Source of the DNA: Microbacteriaceae bacterium VKM Ac-2854
GTDB lineage: Bacteria; Actinomycetota; Actinomycetes; Actinomycetales; Microbacteriaceae
Reading direction: 5' to 3'
Assembly: GCA_013205085.1 (NCBI GenBank)
Contig: JABMLH010000002.1
Span: forward strand, 437,425 to 501,424
DNA length: 64,000 bases
Shown: in pieces, positions 47,228 to 58,300 of the stretch
Position numbering within the stretch: the first letter of the stretch is position 1
Layout of the letters: the number at the start of each line of letters is the position of its first letter
The notes under the pieces: generated by a model
Told to the model about the DNA's origin: nothing
What the model saw: only the letters and a program-made list of their open reading frames with translations
Database searches by the model: none
Position numbers and translations under genes: made by a program

Positions 47228-47380
47228 GCAGGATCATCAGCTCCGCCGTGGCTGAGGGCTGCTCCAACGGAGAACGCACTCCTTCGAAGCGACCGAGAAC
47301 CCCGGAATGACGCGGATCGTCGAGGCGGTCCTGGGGGTACGGTTCGTTTCGAGCAGCCCTGGCGCACACCACTCCCCGCC

Positions 47381-47854
47381 ATGACCCTTCCCGATAGTCT
47401 CGACCCCGTGAACGCTGCCCCGATCCTCGTCGTCAACGGCCCGAACCTGAACCTGCTCGGCACGCGCGAGCCCGCCCTGTACGGCTCCGACACCCTCGCC
47501 GATGTGGAACGCGTCGTGTCTGCCCGCGCCGCCGCGCTGGGCCGCGAGGTCGAGTTCTTCCAGTCCAACCACGAGGGCGCGATCATCGACCGGCTGCACG
47601 CGGCGCGCGGCGTCGCGGCCGGCGTTGTGATCAATGCGGGCGCGTACACGCACACCTCCGTCGCGATCCGGGATGCGCTGCTCGCGGTCGAGCTGCCACT
47701 GGTCGAGGTGCACGTCAGCAACGTGCACAAGCGCGAGCCGTTCCGGCAGCACTCCTACCTCTCCGACATCGCGATAGCGGTCATCGTCGGCGCGGGCGTC
47801 GCGGGGTACGTGTACGGCCTCGAGGTGCTCGATCGGACCCTCGCCGACTCCTGA
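47381..47854 (+). CDS. aroQ: 3-dehydroquinate dehydratase, type II
   Basis: Third step of the shikimate pathway. 157 residues (148 if the GTG at 47408 is the start). All type II motifs are present: [15 protein letters not shown] with the active-site Asn and Arg region, [26 protein letters not shown] (NA in place of the usual NP), [18 protein letters not shown]. Normal length. Compact spacing to the next gene (21 bp). Confidence 0.93.
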   Translation: MTLPDSLDPVNAAPILVVNGPNLNLLGTREPALYGSDTLADVERVVSARAAALGREVEFFQSNHEGAIIDRLHAARGVAAGVVINAGAYTHTSVAIRDALLAVELPLVEVHVSNVHKREPFRQHSYLSDIAIAVIVGAGVAGYVYGLEVLDRTLADS

Positions 47855-47875
47855 GCGCGGGCGTAGCCTCGGGGC

Positions 47876-48679
47876 ATGAGTACCCGCGACCCGCACCTCG
47901 CCCTCTCCTTCGGCGCGTCGGTCGACGCCTACGAACACGGGCGTCCCGGCTATCCCGACGATGCCGTCGATTGGCTACTCGCGCACGCACCCGATCGCGC
48001 CGGTGCCGCCCGTGTGCCGGAACGCGCCAGAGCCGCGGGAGTGCCCGCATCCGGTCGCTCTCGCGTGGTCGACGTCGGCGCCGGGACGGGCAAGTTCACC
48101 CGCTCGCTGCAGCGCCGCGAGCTGGAGGTGACGGCCGTCGAACCCGACGAGCAGATGCGGGCGCGACTGTCCGTGGAACTGCCCGAGGTCACCGCCCTGG
48201 CCGGTTCGGCCGAGGGCCTGCCGCTGCCCGCTGCGTCCGCCGAGGTGGTGACCTTCGCGCAGGCGTGGCACTGGGTGGATCCGCCCGTCGCGACCGCCGA
48301 GATCGCCCGCATCCTGGTACCGGACGGGGTGCTCGGCCTGGTGTGGAACATCCGCGATGAAAGCGTCGACTGGGTCCGCCGACTCGGCGCGATCGTGGGC
48401 TCATCGGAGGCGGAACGCTACGACACGGTGCACCCGACGCTGGGCGCAGAGCTGGAACGGCACGCCCACGCCGAGTTCTGCTGGGCGAATTCACTCACCC
48501 GCGAACAGCTGCACGCGATGGTGACCTCGCGCAGCTACATGATCGTGAAGTCCGAGGCCGAGCGGGCGGCCGTGCTCGCCGAGATCGACGCACTGCTCGA
48601 TACCCACCCGGACCTCGCCGCGCGCGACGTCTACGACGTGCCGTACCTCACCCGCGTCACGATCGCGACCCGCACCTAG
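47876..48679 (+). CDS. Class I SAM-dependent methyltransferase
   Basis: 267 residues. SFGASVDAYEHGRPGYPDDA at the N-terminus, motif I VVDVGAGTGKFTRSL, motif II VTAVEPDEQMRARL, and WHWVDPPVATAEIARIL as post-III are those of the ubiE/trans-aconitate-like group. An Arg/Ala-rich insertion before motif I (GAARVPERARAAGVPASG) makes it slightly longer than its relatives. Substrate unknown. Confidence 0.84.
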   Translation: MSTRDPHLALSFGASVDAYEHGRPGYPDDAVDWLLAHAPDRAGAARVPERARAAGVPASGRSRVVDVGAGTGKFTRSLQRRELEVTAVEPDEQMRARLSVELPEVTALAGSAEGLPLPAASAEVVTFAQAWHWVDPPVATAEIARILVPDGVLGLVWNIRDESVDWVRRLGAIVGSSEAERYDTVHPTLGAELERHAHAEFCWANSLTREQLHAMVTSRSYMIVKSEAERAAVLAEIDALLDTHPDLAARDVYDVPYLTRVTIATRT

Positions 48680-48719
48680 CCCGGCTGGTGCCCGGCCGGC
48701 CCGGCCCCGCGCGCCCGCG

Positions 48720-48876
48720 TCCGCGAAATTTCGCGAGATTCGATGTCACGGACGAGATGCACTGCCGCGGCCGGGCATCTCGTCCGAAGCACCGCACGTC
48801 GCGGGAGCGCCTGCGCCATCTCGTCCACACGGCCGGATCTCGTCCGCCGCAGCAAATCTCGCGAAATTTCGCGAAG
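48720..48876. repeat. Intergenic palindromic repeat, family A, copy 3
   Basis: Outer arms TCGCGAAATTTCGCGA-type at 48720-48742 and 48854-48876 enclose two GACGAGATG / CATCTCGTC hairpins, including CGGACGAGATGC / GCATCTCGTCCG at 48749-48787. It fills the convergent gap between the methyltransferase and aldo/keto reductase genes and probably serves as a bidirectional terminator. Confidence 0.75.
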
Positions 48877-48906
48877 CACGGGCGGGGCGGGGTGGGGCGG
48901 GGCGGG

Positions 48907-50427
<1,521 letters not shown>

Positions 50428-50436
50428 CCGGCGAAC

Positions 50437-51135
50437 CTAGCCGGCGAGCTGGGCGTACAGCTCGGCCGGATCAGCGGCCAGGCCGGCCTTGACGGTGCGG
50501 CTGAGACCGTCCGCGACGACCTCGACGGCACCCGACTCGATACCGTCGAGCGCGGCGCGAGCGACGTCGCGCGGGTCGTTCTTCGCGGCGGTCACGGCCG
50601 CAACCAACTCGGTGTCGATGTAGCCGACGTGCAGGCCGAGCACCTGGGTGCCCTGCGGAGCGAGCTCGAGGCGGATGCTGTTGGTCGCCGCCCACAGCGC
50701 CGCCTTCGCCACGCTGTAGGAGCCGGCGAGGTGCGCCCAGGACAGCACGGAATGCACGTTCAGGATCGCGCCGCCGCCGTTCGCAGCGAGCACCGGAGCG
50801 AGCGCTCGGGTCACCAGGAGCGGCCCGAAGAGGTCGACCTCGAGGTCGCGGCGGATGCTCGTCAGCTCGCCGGATACCAGCGGCGCGGATTCGGCGATGC
50901 CGGCGTTGTTGATCAGCACCGTCACATCGCTCAGCCCCGCCAGGCGCTGCACGGAGTCGGCGTCCGTCACCTCGAGCGCGAGCGGTACGACGCGCGGATC
51001 GTCGGAGTCGACGGCCACCCGCGAGGTCGCGTAGACCTTCGCCGCCCCACGGGCCAGCGCCTCCGACACGAATGCGGCGCCCAGCCCGCGGTTGCCGCCG
51101 GTGACGAGCACGACCTGTCCATCGATCGAGACCAT
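50437..51135 (-). CDS. SDR family oxidoreductase
   Basis: 232 residues, classical short-chain dehydrogenase. TGGNRGLGAAFV cofactor loop near residue 11, NNAGIA, and the catalytic triad Ser in LNVHSVLSWAHLAGSYSVAKAAL with YxxxK present. Divergent from a TetR gene with shared operators, so it is probably under its control. GGAGGAGAAC site before ATG 51135. Substrate unknown. Confidence 0.9.
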   Translation of the reverse strand: MVSIDGQVVLVTGGNRGLGAAFVSEALARGAAKVYATSRVAVDSDDPRVVPLALEVTDADSVQRLAGLSDVTVLINNAGIAESAPLVSGELTSIRRDLEVDLFGPLLVTRALAPVLAANGGGAILNVHSVLSWAHLAGSYSVAKAALWAATNSIRLELAPQGTQVLGLHVGYIDTELVAAVTAAKNDPRDVARAALDGIESGAVEVVADGLSRTVKAGLAADPAELYAQLAG

Positions 51136-51180
51136 GATGTTCTCCTCCGTCCGCCGGCGGCGAGCGGGTCGCTCGCGATG

Positions 51181-51219
51181 TACACCGATCGGTTTCCATC
51201 ACCATACACCGATCTGTGT
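51181..51219. promoter_or_regulatory. TetR operators between SDR and TetR genes
   Basis: TACACCGATC occurs at 51181-51190 and 51205-51214, 24 bp apart. Each copy lies in a palindrome: ACCGATCGGT (perfect) and ACACCGATCTGTGT (one mismatched pair). The second overlaps the possible GTG 51216, which argues for ATG 51231 as the TetR start. Confidence 0.65.
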
Positions 51220-51230
51220 ACACTCGAACC

Positions 51231-51770
51231 ATGACCACACGCGATCGGATCCTGGACGCGGCGACGACGCTCTTCTACACGGAGGGGATCACCGCGGTCG
51301 GCGTCGACCGGATCAGCGCCGCAGCCGGGGTCTCCAAGCGCTCGCTGTACCAGCACTTCGGCACGAAGGAGAATCTGGCCGGCGAGGTCTTCGGCCGCGA
51401 CGATCCGCGGTTCGCCGTCCTGGACGCCGCAGCGCCGATCGAGGACCCGGCGGAGCGGATCCGCGCCGTCTTCGCCGATCTGGTCGCCCGATCCACGAGT
51501 TCGGGCTTTCACGGCTGCCCGTACGTCAACGCCACGGCGGAGCTGCACGACCCGCAGACCCCCGCTGCGCGCTCGTCACTGCAACGTAAACTGCGCCTGA
51601 CGGCCTTCTTCCGCGACAACGCCCGGACGGCCGGCGCGGCGGATCCGGACGCCCTCGCCGCACAGCTCACGATGCTCTACGACGGCGCCGCGGCCTGGAG
51701 CGTGATGCGCGCGGAGGCACCCCCGGCGGCGCTGCTCGCCGGCGTGGATGCGCTCCTCGCGGCGCGCTGA
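51231..51770 (+). CDS. TetR family transcriptional regulator
   Basis: 179 residues. Helix-turn-helix MTTRDRILDAATTLFYTEGI and SAAAGVSKRSLYQHFGTKE. The ligand domain has HGCPYVNATAEL, typical of regulators near oxidoreductases that sense electrophiles. Divergent from the SDR gene with two operator palindromes between. No ribosome-binding site before ATG 51231, so a leaderless message is possible. Confidence 0.88.
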   Translation: MTTRDRILDAATTLFYTEGITAVGVDRISAAAGVSKRSLYQHFGTKENLAGEVFGRDDPRFAVLDAAAPIEDPAERIRAVFADLVARSTSSGFHGCPYVNATAELHDPQTPAARSSLQRKLRLTAFFRDNARTAGAADPDALAAQLTMLYDGAAAWSVMRAEAPPAALLAGVDALLAAR

Positions 51771-51835
51771 CGATTCGCTCCGAGTCGCCGGCGCGGTCGA
51801 GCGAAGATGACAGCGTCGAGAGTGGAGGTCTAGTC

Positions 51836-52207
51836 ATGTCTCGAACGAAAACCGGCGATCTCGTCGTGACCATCGTCCTGCTCGTCGTTCAGGCGCTGCT
51901 GATCCCGATCACGCTCGGCGTCCGACTGATCCTGCTGTTCGCCGCGGACGCCTGCGCCGGCGAAGACGGTCCGCAGTGCAACTACGCCCTGATGGATTTC
52001 GGGCAGTGGCTCGGGCCGATCGTCGCCGTTATCGCCTTCGTGGTCGCGCTGATCGCCGTCCTGCGACGCTCCGGAACCGGCGCTCGAGCGGGAGGCACCC
52101 GCTTCTGGATCCCGCTGGTGGGGACCGCCGTCACCGCAATCGCCGCGATCGCCGGCTTCCTGATCGTCGACCTCGCCGTACCCAACCGCGGTATCACGCT
52201 GTTCTGA
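51836..52207 (+). CDS. Small multi-pass membrane protein, unknown
   Basis: 123 residues with three or four hydrophobic segments: VVTIVLLVVQALLIPITLGV, GPIVAVIAFVVALIAVL, and GTAVTAIAAIAGFLIVDLAV. A Cys pair lies in the first loop (ACAGEDGPQCNY). Family not recognised. Sits alone between the TetR gene and rnhA. Confidence 0.65.
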   Translation: MSRTKTGDLVVTIVLLVVQALLIPITLGVRLILLFAADACAGEDGPQCNYALMDFGQWLGPIVAVIAFVVALIAVLRRSGTGARAGGTRFWIPLVGTAVTAIAAIAGFLIVDLAVPNRGITLF

Positions 52208-52254
52208 GCCGCACGACGCTACCCTCGGATGGCACTCGACTGAAGGAGCACCAC

Positions 52255-52782
52255 GTGACGATCATCGCCGCCGCAGACGGATCCGCCCTCGGCAACCCCG
52301 GCCCCGCCGGCTGGGCGTGGTACGTGGACGACGAGCGCTGGGCCGCGGGCGGCTGGCCGCACGGCACCAACAACATCGGCGAGCTCACGGCGGTGCTGGA
52401 ACTGCTGCGCGCGACGGCGCATGAGACCGAACCGGTGCACATCCTCTGCGACTCGCAGTACGCGATCAAGGCGTGCACCGAATGGATGGCCGGCTGGAAG
52501 CGGAAGGGCTGGCGCAAGGCCGACGGCAAGCCGGTGATGAACGTCGAGATCATCAAGGCGCTCGACGAGGCGCTGCAGGGCCGGAAGGTCACGTTCGAGT
52601 GGGTCAAAGGTCACGCGAACCACCGGATGAACGAGGCGGCCGACGAGCGCGCCCGCGGCGCCGCGACCGCCTACCAGCGCCGGCAGCCCGCGAACGAGGG
52701 GCCCGGCTGGCCGACCGCCGCCGTCCGACCCGCCCCGGCGGCGGCTCCGATGACGACGGAGTCCTCGAACACGCTCTTCTAG
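52255..52782 (+). CDS. rnhA: Ribonuclease HI
   Basis: Degrades RNA in RNA-DNA hybrids. 175 residues. The four acidic catalytic residues are visible: Asp in AAADGSALGNPGPAGW, Glu in NIGELTAVLELL, Asp in ILCDSQYAIK, Asp in NEAADERARGAA; VKGHANHRMNE has the usual His. A 30-residue Ala/Pro-rich C-terminal tail is extra. GTG 52255 after GAAGGAG. Confidence 0.93.
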   Translation: MTIIAAADGSALGNPGPAGWAWYVDDERWAAGGWPHGTNNIGELTAVLELLRATAHETEPVHILCDSQYAIKACTEWMAGWKRKGWRKADGKPVMNVEIIKALDEALQGRKVTFEWVKGHANHRMNEAADERARGAATAYQRRQPANEGPGWPTAAVRPAPAAAPMTTESSNTLF

Positions 52783-52860
52783 GCGGTCGCGGACCGACTG
52801 CCGGACGGCCGGATCGACATGATCGACCGTCGAACCGGAGGTGCGCGGCGCAGCTGAACA

Positions 52861-52969
52861 TGTGGGCTGGCGTGAGCGAACCGCACCCTCTCACGGAGGA
52901 CCGCGATCCGCGGGATTGCGCGGATCACTGTCGCCGCGAGTGGGGTACCGCTCGCTCACGTCAGCCCAC
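52861..52969. repeat. Spaced inverted repeat downstream of rnhA
   Basis: GTGGGCTGGCGTGAGCGA at 52861-52878 and TCGCTCACGTCAGCCCAC at about 52952-52969 are complementary with one mismatch, about 73 bp apart. It lies in the 586-bp region 52783-53368, in which I find no gene. Function unknown; it may be a transcription end or a small mobile remnant. Confidence 0.5.
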
Positions 52970-53148
52970 GTGTTCGCTCACGACAGTGACACCCGGTGCG
53001 GGCCCGGCGATGCCCCCCGCCGGCGCCGCGTCGACTCCGCCCACCGTTCCGCAGCCCCATCCGACCACCACTCGACTCGGCCGCGGAAATGCAGGGAGCG
53101 CGGTGAAGATCGCGCTCTCTTCCGCATCCTTCGCCCTCATTCCCATCC

Positions 53149-53222
53149 CCGCCCTGCATTTCCGTCCCGGCCCTGCATTTCCGTCCCCGCCCTGCATTTC
53201 CGTCCCGGCCCTGCATTCCCGA
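53149..53222 (+). repeat. Four tandem copies of a 19-bp unit
   Basis: Units of the form CCCGGCCCTGCATTTCCGT repeat four times with small changes. The last copy diverges to CATTCCCG. The reverse complement of the core (CGGAAATGCAGGG) also stands at about 53082-53094. Located upstream of the DedA gene. Confidence 0.8.
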
Positions 53223-53368
53223 ATCAGGGTCGCGGCGACCGGATCCGACCTGTGGCGCCATAACCGCACTGAACCGAACGGGTGCCGTGCGGTAGCGCAT
53301 TCGACGTGAAATGATCCTCGGATTCCGCGCTTTCCCCGGCGCGGACTCCCGACACAGCAAGGCGTTCG

Positions 53369-54196
53369 ATGCTTTCCTCACTCCCGCTCGCGGTCCGCAC
53401 CGCCGACTGGTTCTTCGACCCCGAGATCTACATGCACTGGCTCGGTCCGTTCGTGCTGCTGGGCGTGGCGATCGTGATCTTCGCCGAATCCGGCCTGGTC
53501 GTCGCCGCCTTCCTCCCCGGCGACACGATGCTGTTCACCTTCGGACTGCTCACGGCGACCGGATTCATCCAGGTGCCGATCTGGATCAGCGTCCCCGTGC
53601 TGTTCCTCTGCGCGTTCCTGGGCGATCAGACCGGTTACGCGATCGGCCGCAAGCTGGGCCCGCCGGTCTTCAGCCGGGAGAAGAGCCGCATCTTCAACCC
53701 CGCGAACATCGGCCGCACCAGCGCGTTCTTCGACCGGCACGGGCCCAAGGCGGTCATCCTCGCCCGTTTCATCCCGTACATCCGCACCTTCGTGCCGGTC
53801 TCCGCCGGCGTCGGCAAGATGCCGTACCGCCGCTTCGTGCTCTACAACCTCATCGGTGCCCTGCTCTGGGCCGTCGGCATCACCCTGATCGGCTACTTCT
53901 TCGGCAGCATCCCCGCCGTCGCGAAGTACTCCGAGCTCGCGATCCTCGCGATCACCTTCGCCTCGTTGCTGCCGCTGCTGATCGAGTGGATCCGCGGTTC
54001 GGTCGAGAAACGCCGCCGCCGTGCCACCTCGACGGCGCGCACCGCATCGACGCCCGCCGAATCGGCGCCGACCTTCTCGGATGCGGCCGGAGCGGATGTG
54101 GCCCGAGCAGATGCGGCCGGAGCAGATGCGGCCGGAGCAGATGCGGCCGGAGCGGATTCGGCCGGAGCAGACGCCGAACGACAGATACGACACTGA
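53369..54196 (+). CDS. DedA family membrane protein
   Basis: 275 residues. DedA/VTT domain with VVAAFLPGDTMLFTFGLL near residue 50, GDQTGYAIGRKLG, and the signature ARFIPYIRTFVPVSAGVGKM. Family members act as lipid-carrier transporters or in membrane homeostasis; the exact role here is unknown. The C-terminal 40 residues are an alanine-aspartate repeat (GADAAGADAAGADAA) with no family counterpart. Confidence 0.88.
   Translation: MLSSLPLAVRTADWFFDPEIYMHWLGPFVLLGVAIVIFAESGLVVAAFLPGDTMLFTFGLLTATGFIQVPIWISVPVLFLCAFLGDQTGYAIGRKLGPPVFSREKSRIFNPANIGRTSAFFDRHGPKAVILARFIPYIRTFVPVSAGVGKMPYRRFVLYNLIGALLWAVGITLIGYFFGSIPAVAKYSELAILAITFASLLPLLIEWIRGSVEKRRRRATSTARTASTPAESAPTFSDAAGADVARADAAGADAAGADAAGADSAGADAERQIRH
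54097..54176 (+). repeat. 15-bp tandem repeats inside the DedA gene
   Basis: About five units of GATGCGGCCGGAGCA or close variants (some with GAGCG, one with GATTCG). They encode the repeated DAAGA peptide at the DedA C-terminus. The unit length of 15 keeps the frame. Confidence 0.8.
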
Positions 54197-54241
54197 CGAA
54201 AGCCTCGACTACCAGCCGCCAAATGATGCGAAATAGCCTCG

Positions 54242-55186
54242 GTGATCGTGATCGATCAGCCGCAGCCGGACCCCGTCGGCCCGTCCATCCATGAGTTCCG
54301 CGGCCCGAGCGGCCTGGCAGTGCTGTCCGCGCGGCGGCACTCGATCCACGCGCCCGAGCCGGCATCCTTCCGGGCGACGGTGCACGTCGTCCCGCTGGTA
54401 CGCGCTCGGGTGATCAGCTTCCGCGCCGGAGCGCACACCGGAACGTGGGGCGACGGCGGTTCGGCGGAGGCTATGCGATTCGGCTTCGTCGTCGCCGGCG
54501 AGGTGCACACGCTCCTCGGCGAAATGGAGCAGCCGGACCTCCTCGGCGGCGTACGGATCCTCCGCCCCGGGCAGCCCGTGCCCTACCGATCACTCGGCGA
54601 GTCGCACGTGATCACGATCGAGTTGCCGACCACCGCGATGCCGGCCGGCAGCGACGCTCTCGTCCGCGCGGCGACACCGATGCTGATCGGCCCGACATCG
54701 CTCACACGGGCCGCGATCGCCTTCGTCACCAGCGTCTTCGCCCTGCCGCCCCGACCCGACTCCGATGACGCGCATCATCTCGAACGCACGATCGTCTCGC
54801 TGATCTACGCCGTGCTCGCCGAGTCGCTCGCCGTCACGGGCGAGCGCGAGGACATCGACGACGTGCTGTACGCCCGCGCGGTTCAGCTCATCGTCAACGA
54901 ACTCGCCAGCTCCGAGCTGGCCGTGGAGACGCTCGCCGCGTCCCTGGGCACGAGCCCGCGCCGGCTGCAGCGGGTGTTCCAGAACCGCGGCACAACCGTC
55001 TCCGCCGAGATCCGCGACCGTCGGCTCGAAGCGATCGCGGCGGCGATCCGCACCGGCCCGCTCCCTGGCGGCTTCTCGGCCCTCGTCGCGGGCTACGGAT
55101 TCACCGGGCTGGACTACGTGGGTCGCGCATTCCGCACCCGATTCGGCATGACCATGAGCGCGTACCGCAGCCGCCACGGCCGCTGA
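54242..55186 (+). CDS. AraC family transcriptional regulator
   Basis: 314 residues. C-terminal AraC DNA-binding domain with ELAVETLAASLGTSPRRLQR, and VAGYGFTGLDYVGRAFRTRF as the second helix-turn-helix. The N-terminal half resembles the AraC-ligand-binding cupin (SFRAGAHTGTWGDGG, FGFVVAGEVHTLL). GTG 54242 gives MIVIDQPQPD. Target genes are not evident. Confidence 0.87.
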   Translation: MIVIDQPQPDPVGPSIHEFRGPSGLAVLSARRHSIHAPEPASFRATVHVVPLVRARVISFRAGAHTGTWGDGGSAEAMRFGFVVAGEVHTLLGEMEQPDLLGGVRILRPGQPVPYRSLGESHVITIELPTTAMPAGSDALVRAATPMLIGPTSLTRAAIAFVTSVFALPPRPDSDDAHHLERTIVSLIYAVLAESLAVTGEREDIDDVLYARAVQLIVNELASSELAVETLAASLGTSPRRLQRVFQNRGTTVSAEIRDRRLEAIAAAIRTGPLPGGFSALVAGYGFTGLDYVGRAFRTRFGMTMSAYRSRHGR

Positions 55187-55272
55187 ATCCGCGCCAGCTT
55201 CCGCTCACCGCGGCGCCAAGATCGCGTGGTCGGCACCCCGGGGCCTCGCGGACGTGGCAGAAAGGAAGCCGT

Positions 55273-55312
55273 CCTCCTCTCCTGCCCGACCCGGTAGGTG
55301 CAGGAGAGGAGG
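55273..55312. terminator. Bidirectional terminator between AraC and mfd
   Basis: Perfect 13-bp stem CCTCCTCTCCTGC and complement with a 14-nt loop, between two convergent genes. The 205-bp gap 55187-55391 also has GACCCGCGGACC-type short repeats and no gene. Confidence 0.75.
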
Positions 55313-55391
55313 GTGCCCGGGCCACGCAACCCGCGGACCCGCGACCCGCGGACCGCAGACCCGCAGACCCGCCGGACCGCAGTCCCGCGCC

Positions 55392-58300
55392 TCAGCCGGC
55401 GGCGACCACCGGCTCCGGGAACAGCGCATCCAGCAGCGTGCCGACCCAGTCGATCAGCGCGCGATCCTCCAGCGGAGCCCCGTCGACGACCGGCATCTGC
55501 ACCACGACCGCGGAGGCGGCCTGCAGGTACTTCGCGTTCGGGTACATCCGCCGCAGCCTGACCTGGATCGAGTCGGGCAGCTGGGCCGGAGCCACGCGCA
55601 CGTTCGAGCCCATCGCCACCACATCCGAGAGCCCGGCCCGCTGGGCCCGCAGCCGCAGCCGCGAGACCGCGATCAGGTTCTCCACGGCCGTCGGCAGCTC
55701 GCCGTAGCGATCCGTGAGCTCCTCGATCACGAGGTCGATGCTGCCCGGCTTCGCGTTCAGCCCCGATGCCGTCGAGAGCTTCTGATACGCCTCCAGCCGC
55801 AAGCGCTCGCTGTCGACGTATTCCTCCGGAATTCGCGCATCCACCGGCAGTTCCAGGCGCAGCTCCGTCTGCCCCTCCGCCACGTCGCCGCGGAAGGTGT
55901 CGACGGCCTCGCCGATCATCCGCAGGTAGAGGTCGAAGCCGACGCCCGCGATGTGGCCGGACTGTTCGCCGCCGAGCAGGTTGCCGGCGCCGCGGATCTC
56001 GAGGTCCTTCAGCGCGATCTGCATCCCGCCGCCGAGGTCGGTGTTCGCCGCGAGGGTCTGCAGCCGGTCGTGCGCCGTCTCACTCAGCGGCTTGAGCTCG
56101 TCGTAGAGCAGGTAGGCGTAGGCGCGCTCGCGGCCTCGGCCGACGCGTCCGCGCAGCTGGTGCAGCTGCGAGAGCCCGTACTTGTCGGCGCGGTCCACGA
56201 TCAGGGTGTTCGCGTTGGGGATGTCCAGGCCGGTCTCGACGATGGTCGTCGAGACCAGCACGTCGAACTTGCGCTCCCAAAAGTCGACGATGATCCGCTC
56301 CAGCTGGGTCTCGCTGAGCTTGCCGTGGGCGACCGCGATGCGCGCCTCCGGCACCAGTTCGGCGATCTGCGCCGCGACGCGGTTGATCGACGCGACGCGG
56401 TTGTGCACGAAGAACACCTGCCCCTCGCGCAGCAGCTCGCGCCGGATCGCGGCGGCGACCTGCTTCTCCGAGTACGGGCCGACGAAGGTCAGGATGGGGT
56501 GGCGCTCCTCGGGCGGGGTCGCCAGCGTCGACATCTCGCGGATGCCGGTGACCGCCATCTCCAGCGTGCGCGGGATGGGCGTGGCGCTCATCGAAAGGAT
56601 GTCGACGTTCTTCTTCAGCGCCTTGAGCTTGTCCTTGTGCTCGACGCCGAAGCGCTGCTCCTCGTCGATCACGAGCAGCCCGAGATCCTTGAACACGATG
56701 TTGTCGCTGAGCAGGCGGTGCGTCGCGATCACCATGTCGACGGTGCCGTCGGCCAGGCCCGCGATCGTCTCGCGCGCCTCCTTGTCGGTCTGGAAGCGAC
56801 TGAGGGCACGCAGATGCACCGGGAAACCGGCGAAGCGCTCCTGGAAGGTCTCGAGGTGCTGGCGCACCAGCAGCGTCGTCGGCACCAGCATCGCGACCTG
56901 CTTGCCGTCCTGGATCGCCTTGAACGCAGCCCGCACCGCGACCTCGGTCTTGCCGAAGCCGACGTCGCCCGAGAGCAGCCGGTCCATCGGGATCGGCCGC
57001 TCCATGTCGGCCTTCACTTCATCGATCACGGTCAATTGATCGGGGGTCTCCGCGAACGGGAACGCCTCCTCCAGTTCGCGCTGCCACGGGGTGTCCGGCG
57101 CGAAGGAGTGCCCGCGCGAGGCCATCCGCGCCGAGTACAGCTTGACCAGCTCGACCGCGATGTCGCGCACGGCCTTGCGCGCCTTCGACTTCGCCGAGGC
57201 CCAATCGCTGCCGCCCATCTTGGACAGCTGCGGCGCCTCGCCGCCGACGTAGCGCGAGAGCAGGTCGAGCTGATCGGTCGGCACCAGCAGCTTGTCGCCG
57301 GGGAAGCCGCGCTTGGAGGGCGCGTACTCGAGCACGAGGTACTCGCGCTTGGTCTTGACCGGGTTGCGACCGCCGCTGGAGACCTCGCGCTGGCTGAGTT
57401 CGACGAAGCGGCCGATGCCGTGGGTGGCGTGCACGACGTAGTCGCCGGCCTTGAGCTGGATCGGGTCGACCACGTTCTTGCGCCGGCTGGCCAGCTTCTT
57501 CACCGCGCGCGAGTCGTAGCCGGCGCTGCGGCCGTAGAACTCGGTGTCCGTGATCAGTGCGAGCTTCGCCTCCGGCGCCTCGAAACCGTGGTCGACGGAG
57601 GCCTGCAGCACGTAGGCGAGGCCGGGCTCGGGATCCGCGGGGAACTCGGTCGCCACGCGCGCGGCGACCTCGGCCTCGGCGAGAACCTGATCGGCGCGGT
57701 CGACGATGCCGGCGCCGGGCGCGGTGATCGCGACGCTCCAGCCCTGGGCGAGCAGGTGCCGCACGTGTTCGATCGCGCCGTCGACGCTGCCGCCGAAGCC
57801 GGGCACCGGATCCGCCTCGATCCGCACCGCGAGGATCTCGTCGATGCCGAGTTCCTCCGGCAACACCTCGGGCCCGTCGGTGGCGGGGCCCTGCTGGAAG
57901 GTCGAGAGCGTCCACCACGGATGATCGGGGTGCGGCGAGCCGGGAGCGCTGAACTGCACGGCGTCGCGCAGGCGCCCGAGCGAGATGAACTCGCCGCTGG
58001 CCAGGTCGATCGGCGCCTCGGCGCCGGCGGTCGCGGCGCTCCAAGCGGCCTGCAGGAACTCGCGGTTGGTCTCGGCCAGGCTGATCGCGCGGCTGGCGAC
58101 CCGCTCGGGCGAGATCACGGCGACGGCTGCGCCGTCGGGCAGGTAGTGCGAAATCGGCACCAACCGGTCCAACAGGGCGGGCGCGAGCGACTCCATCCCC
58201 TCCACCGGAATGCCCTCGGCGATCTTCGCCAGCATCGCCGAGAGGCTCGGGAACTCGTGCTGCATCTCGCGGGCGCGCTGGCGCACGGCCGGCACCAGCA

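Noticed and set aside
53149-53222. CRISPR array
   Set aside because: Units are adjacent 19-bp tandem repeats with no spacers, and no cas genes are present.
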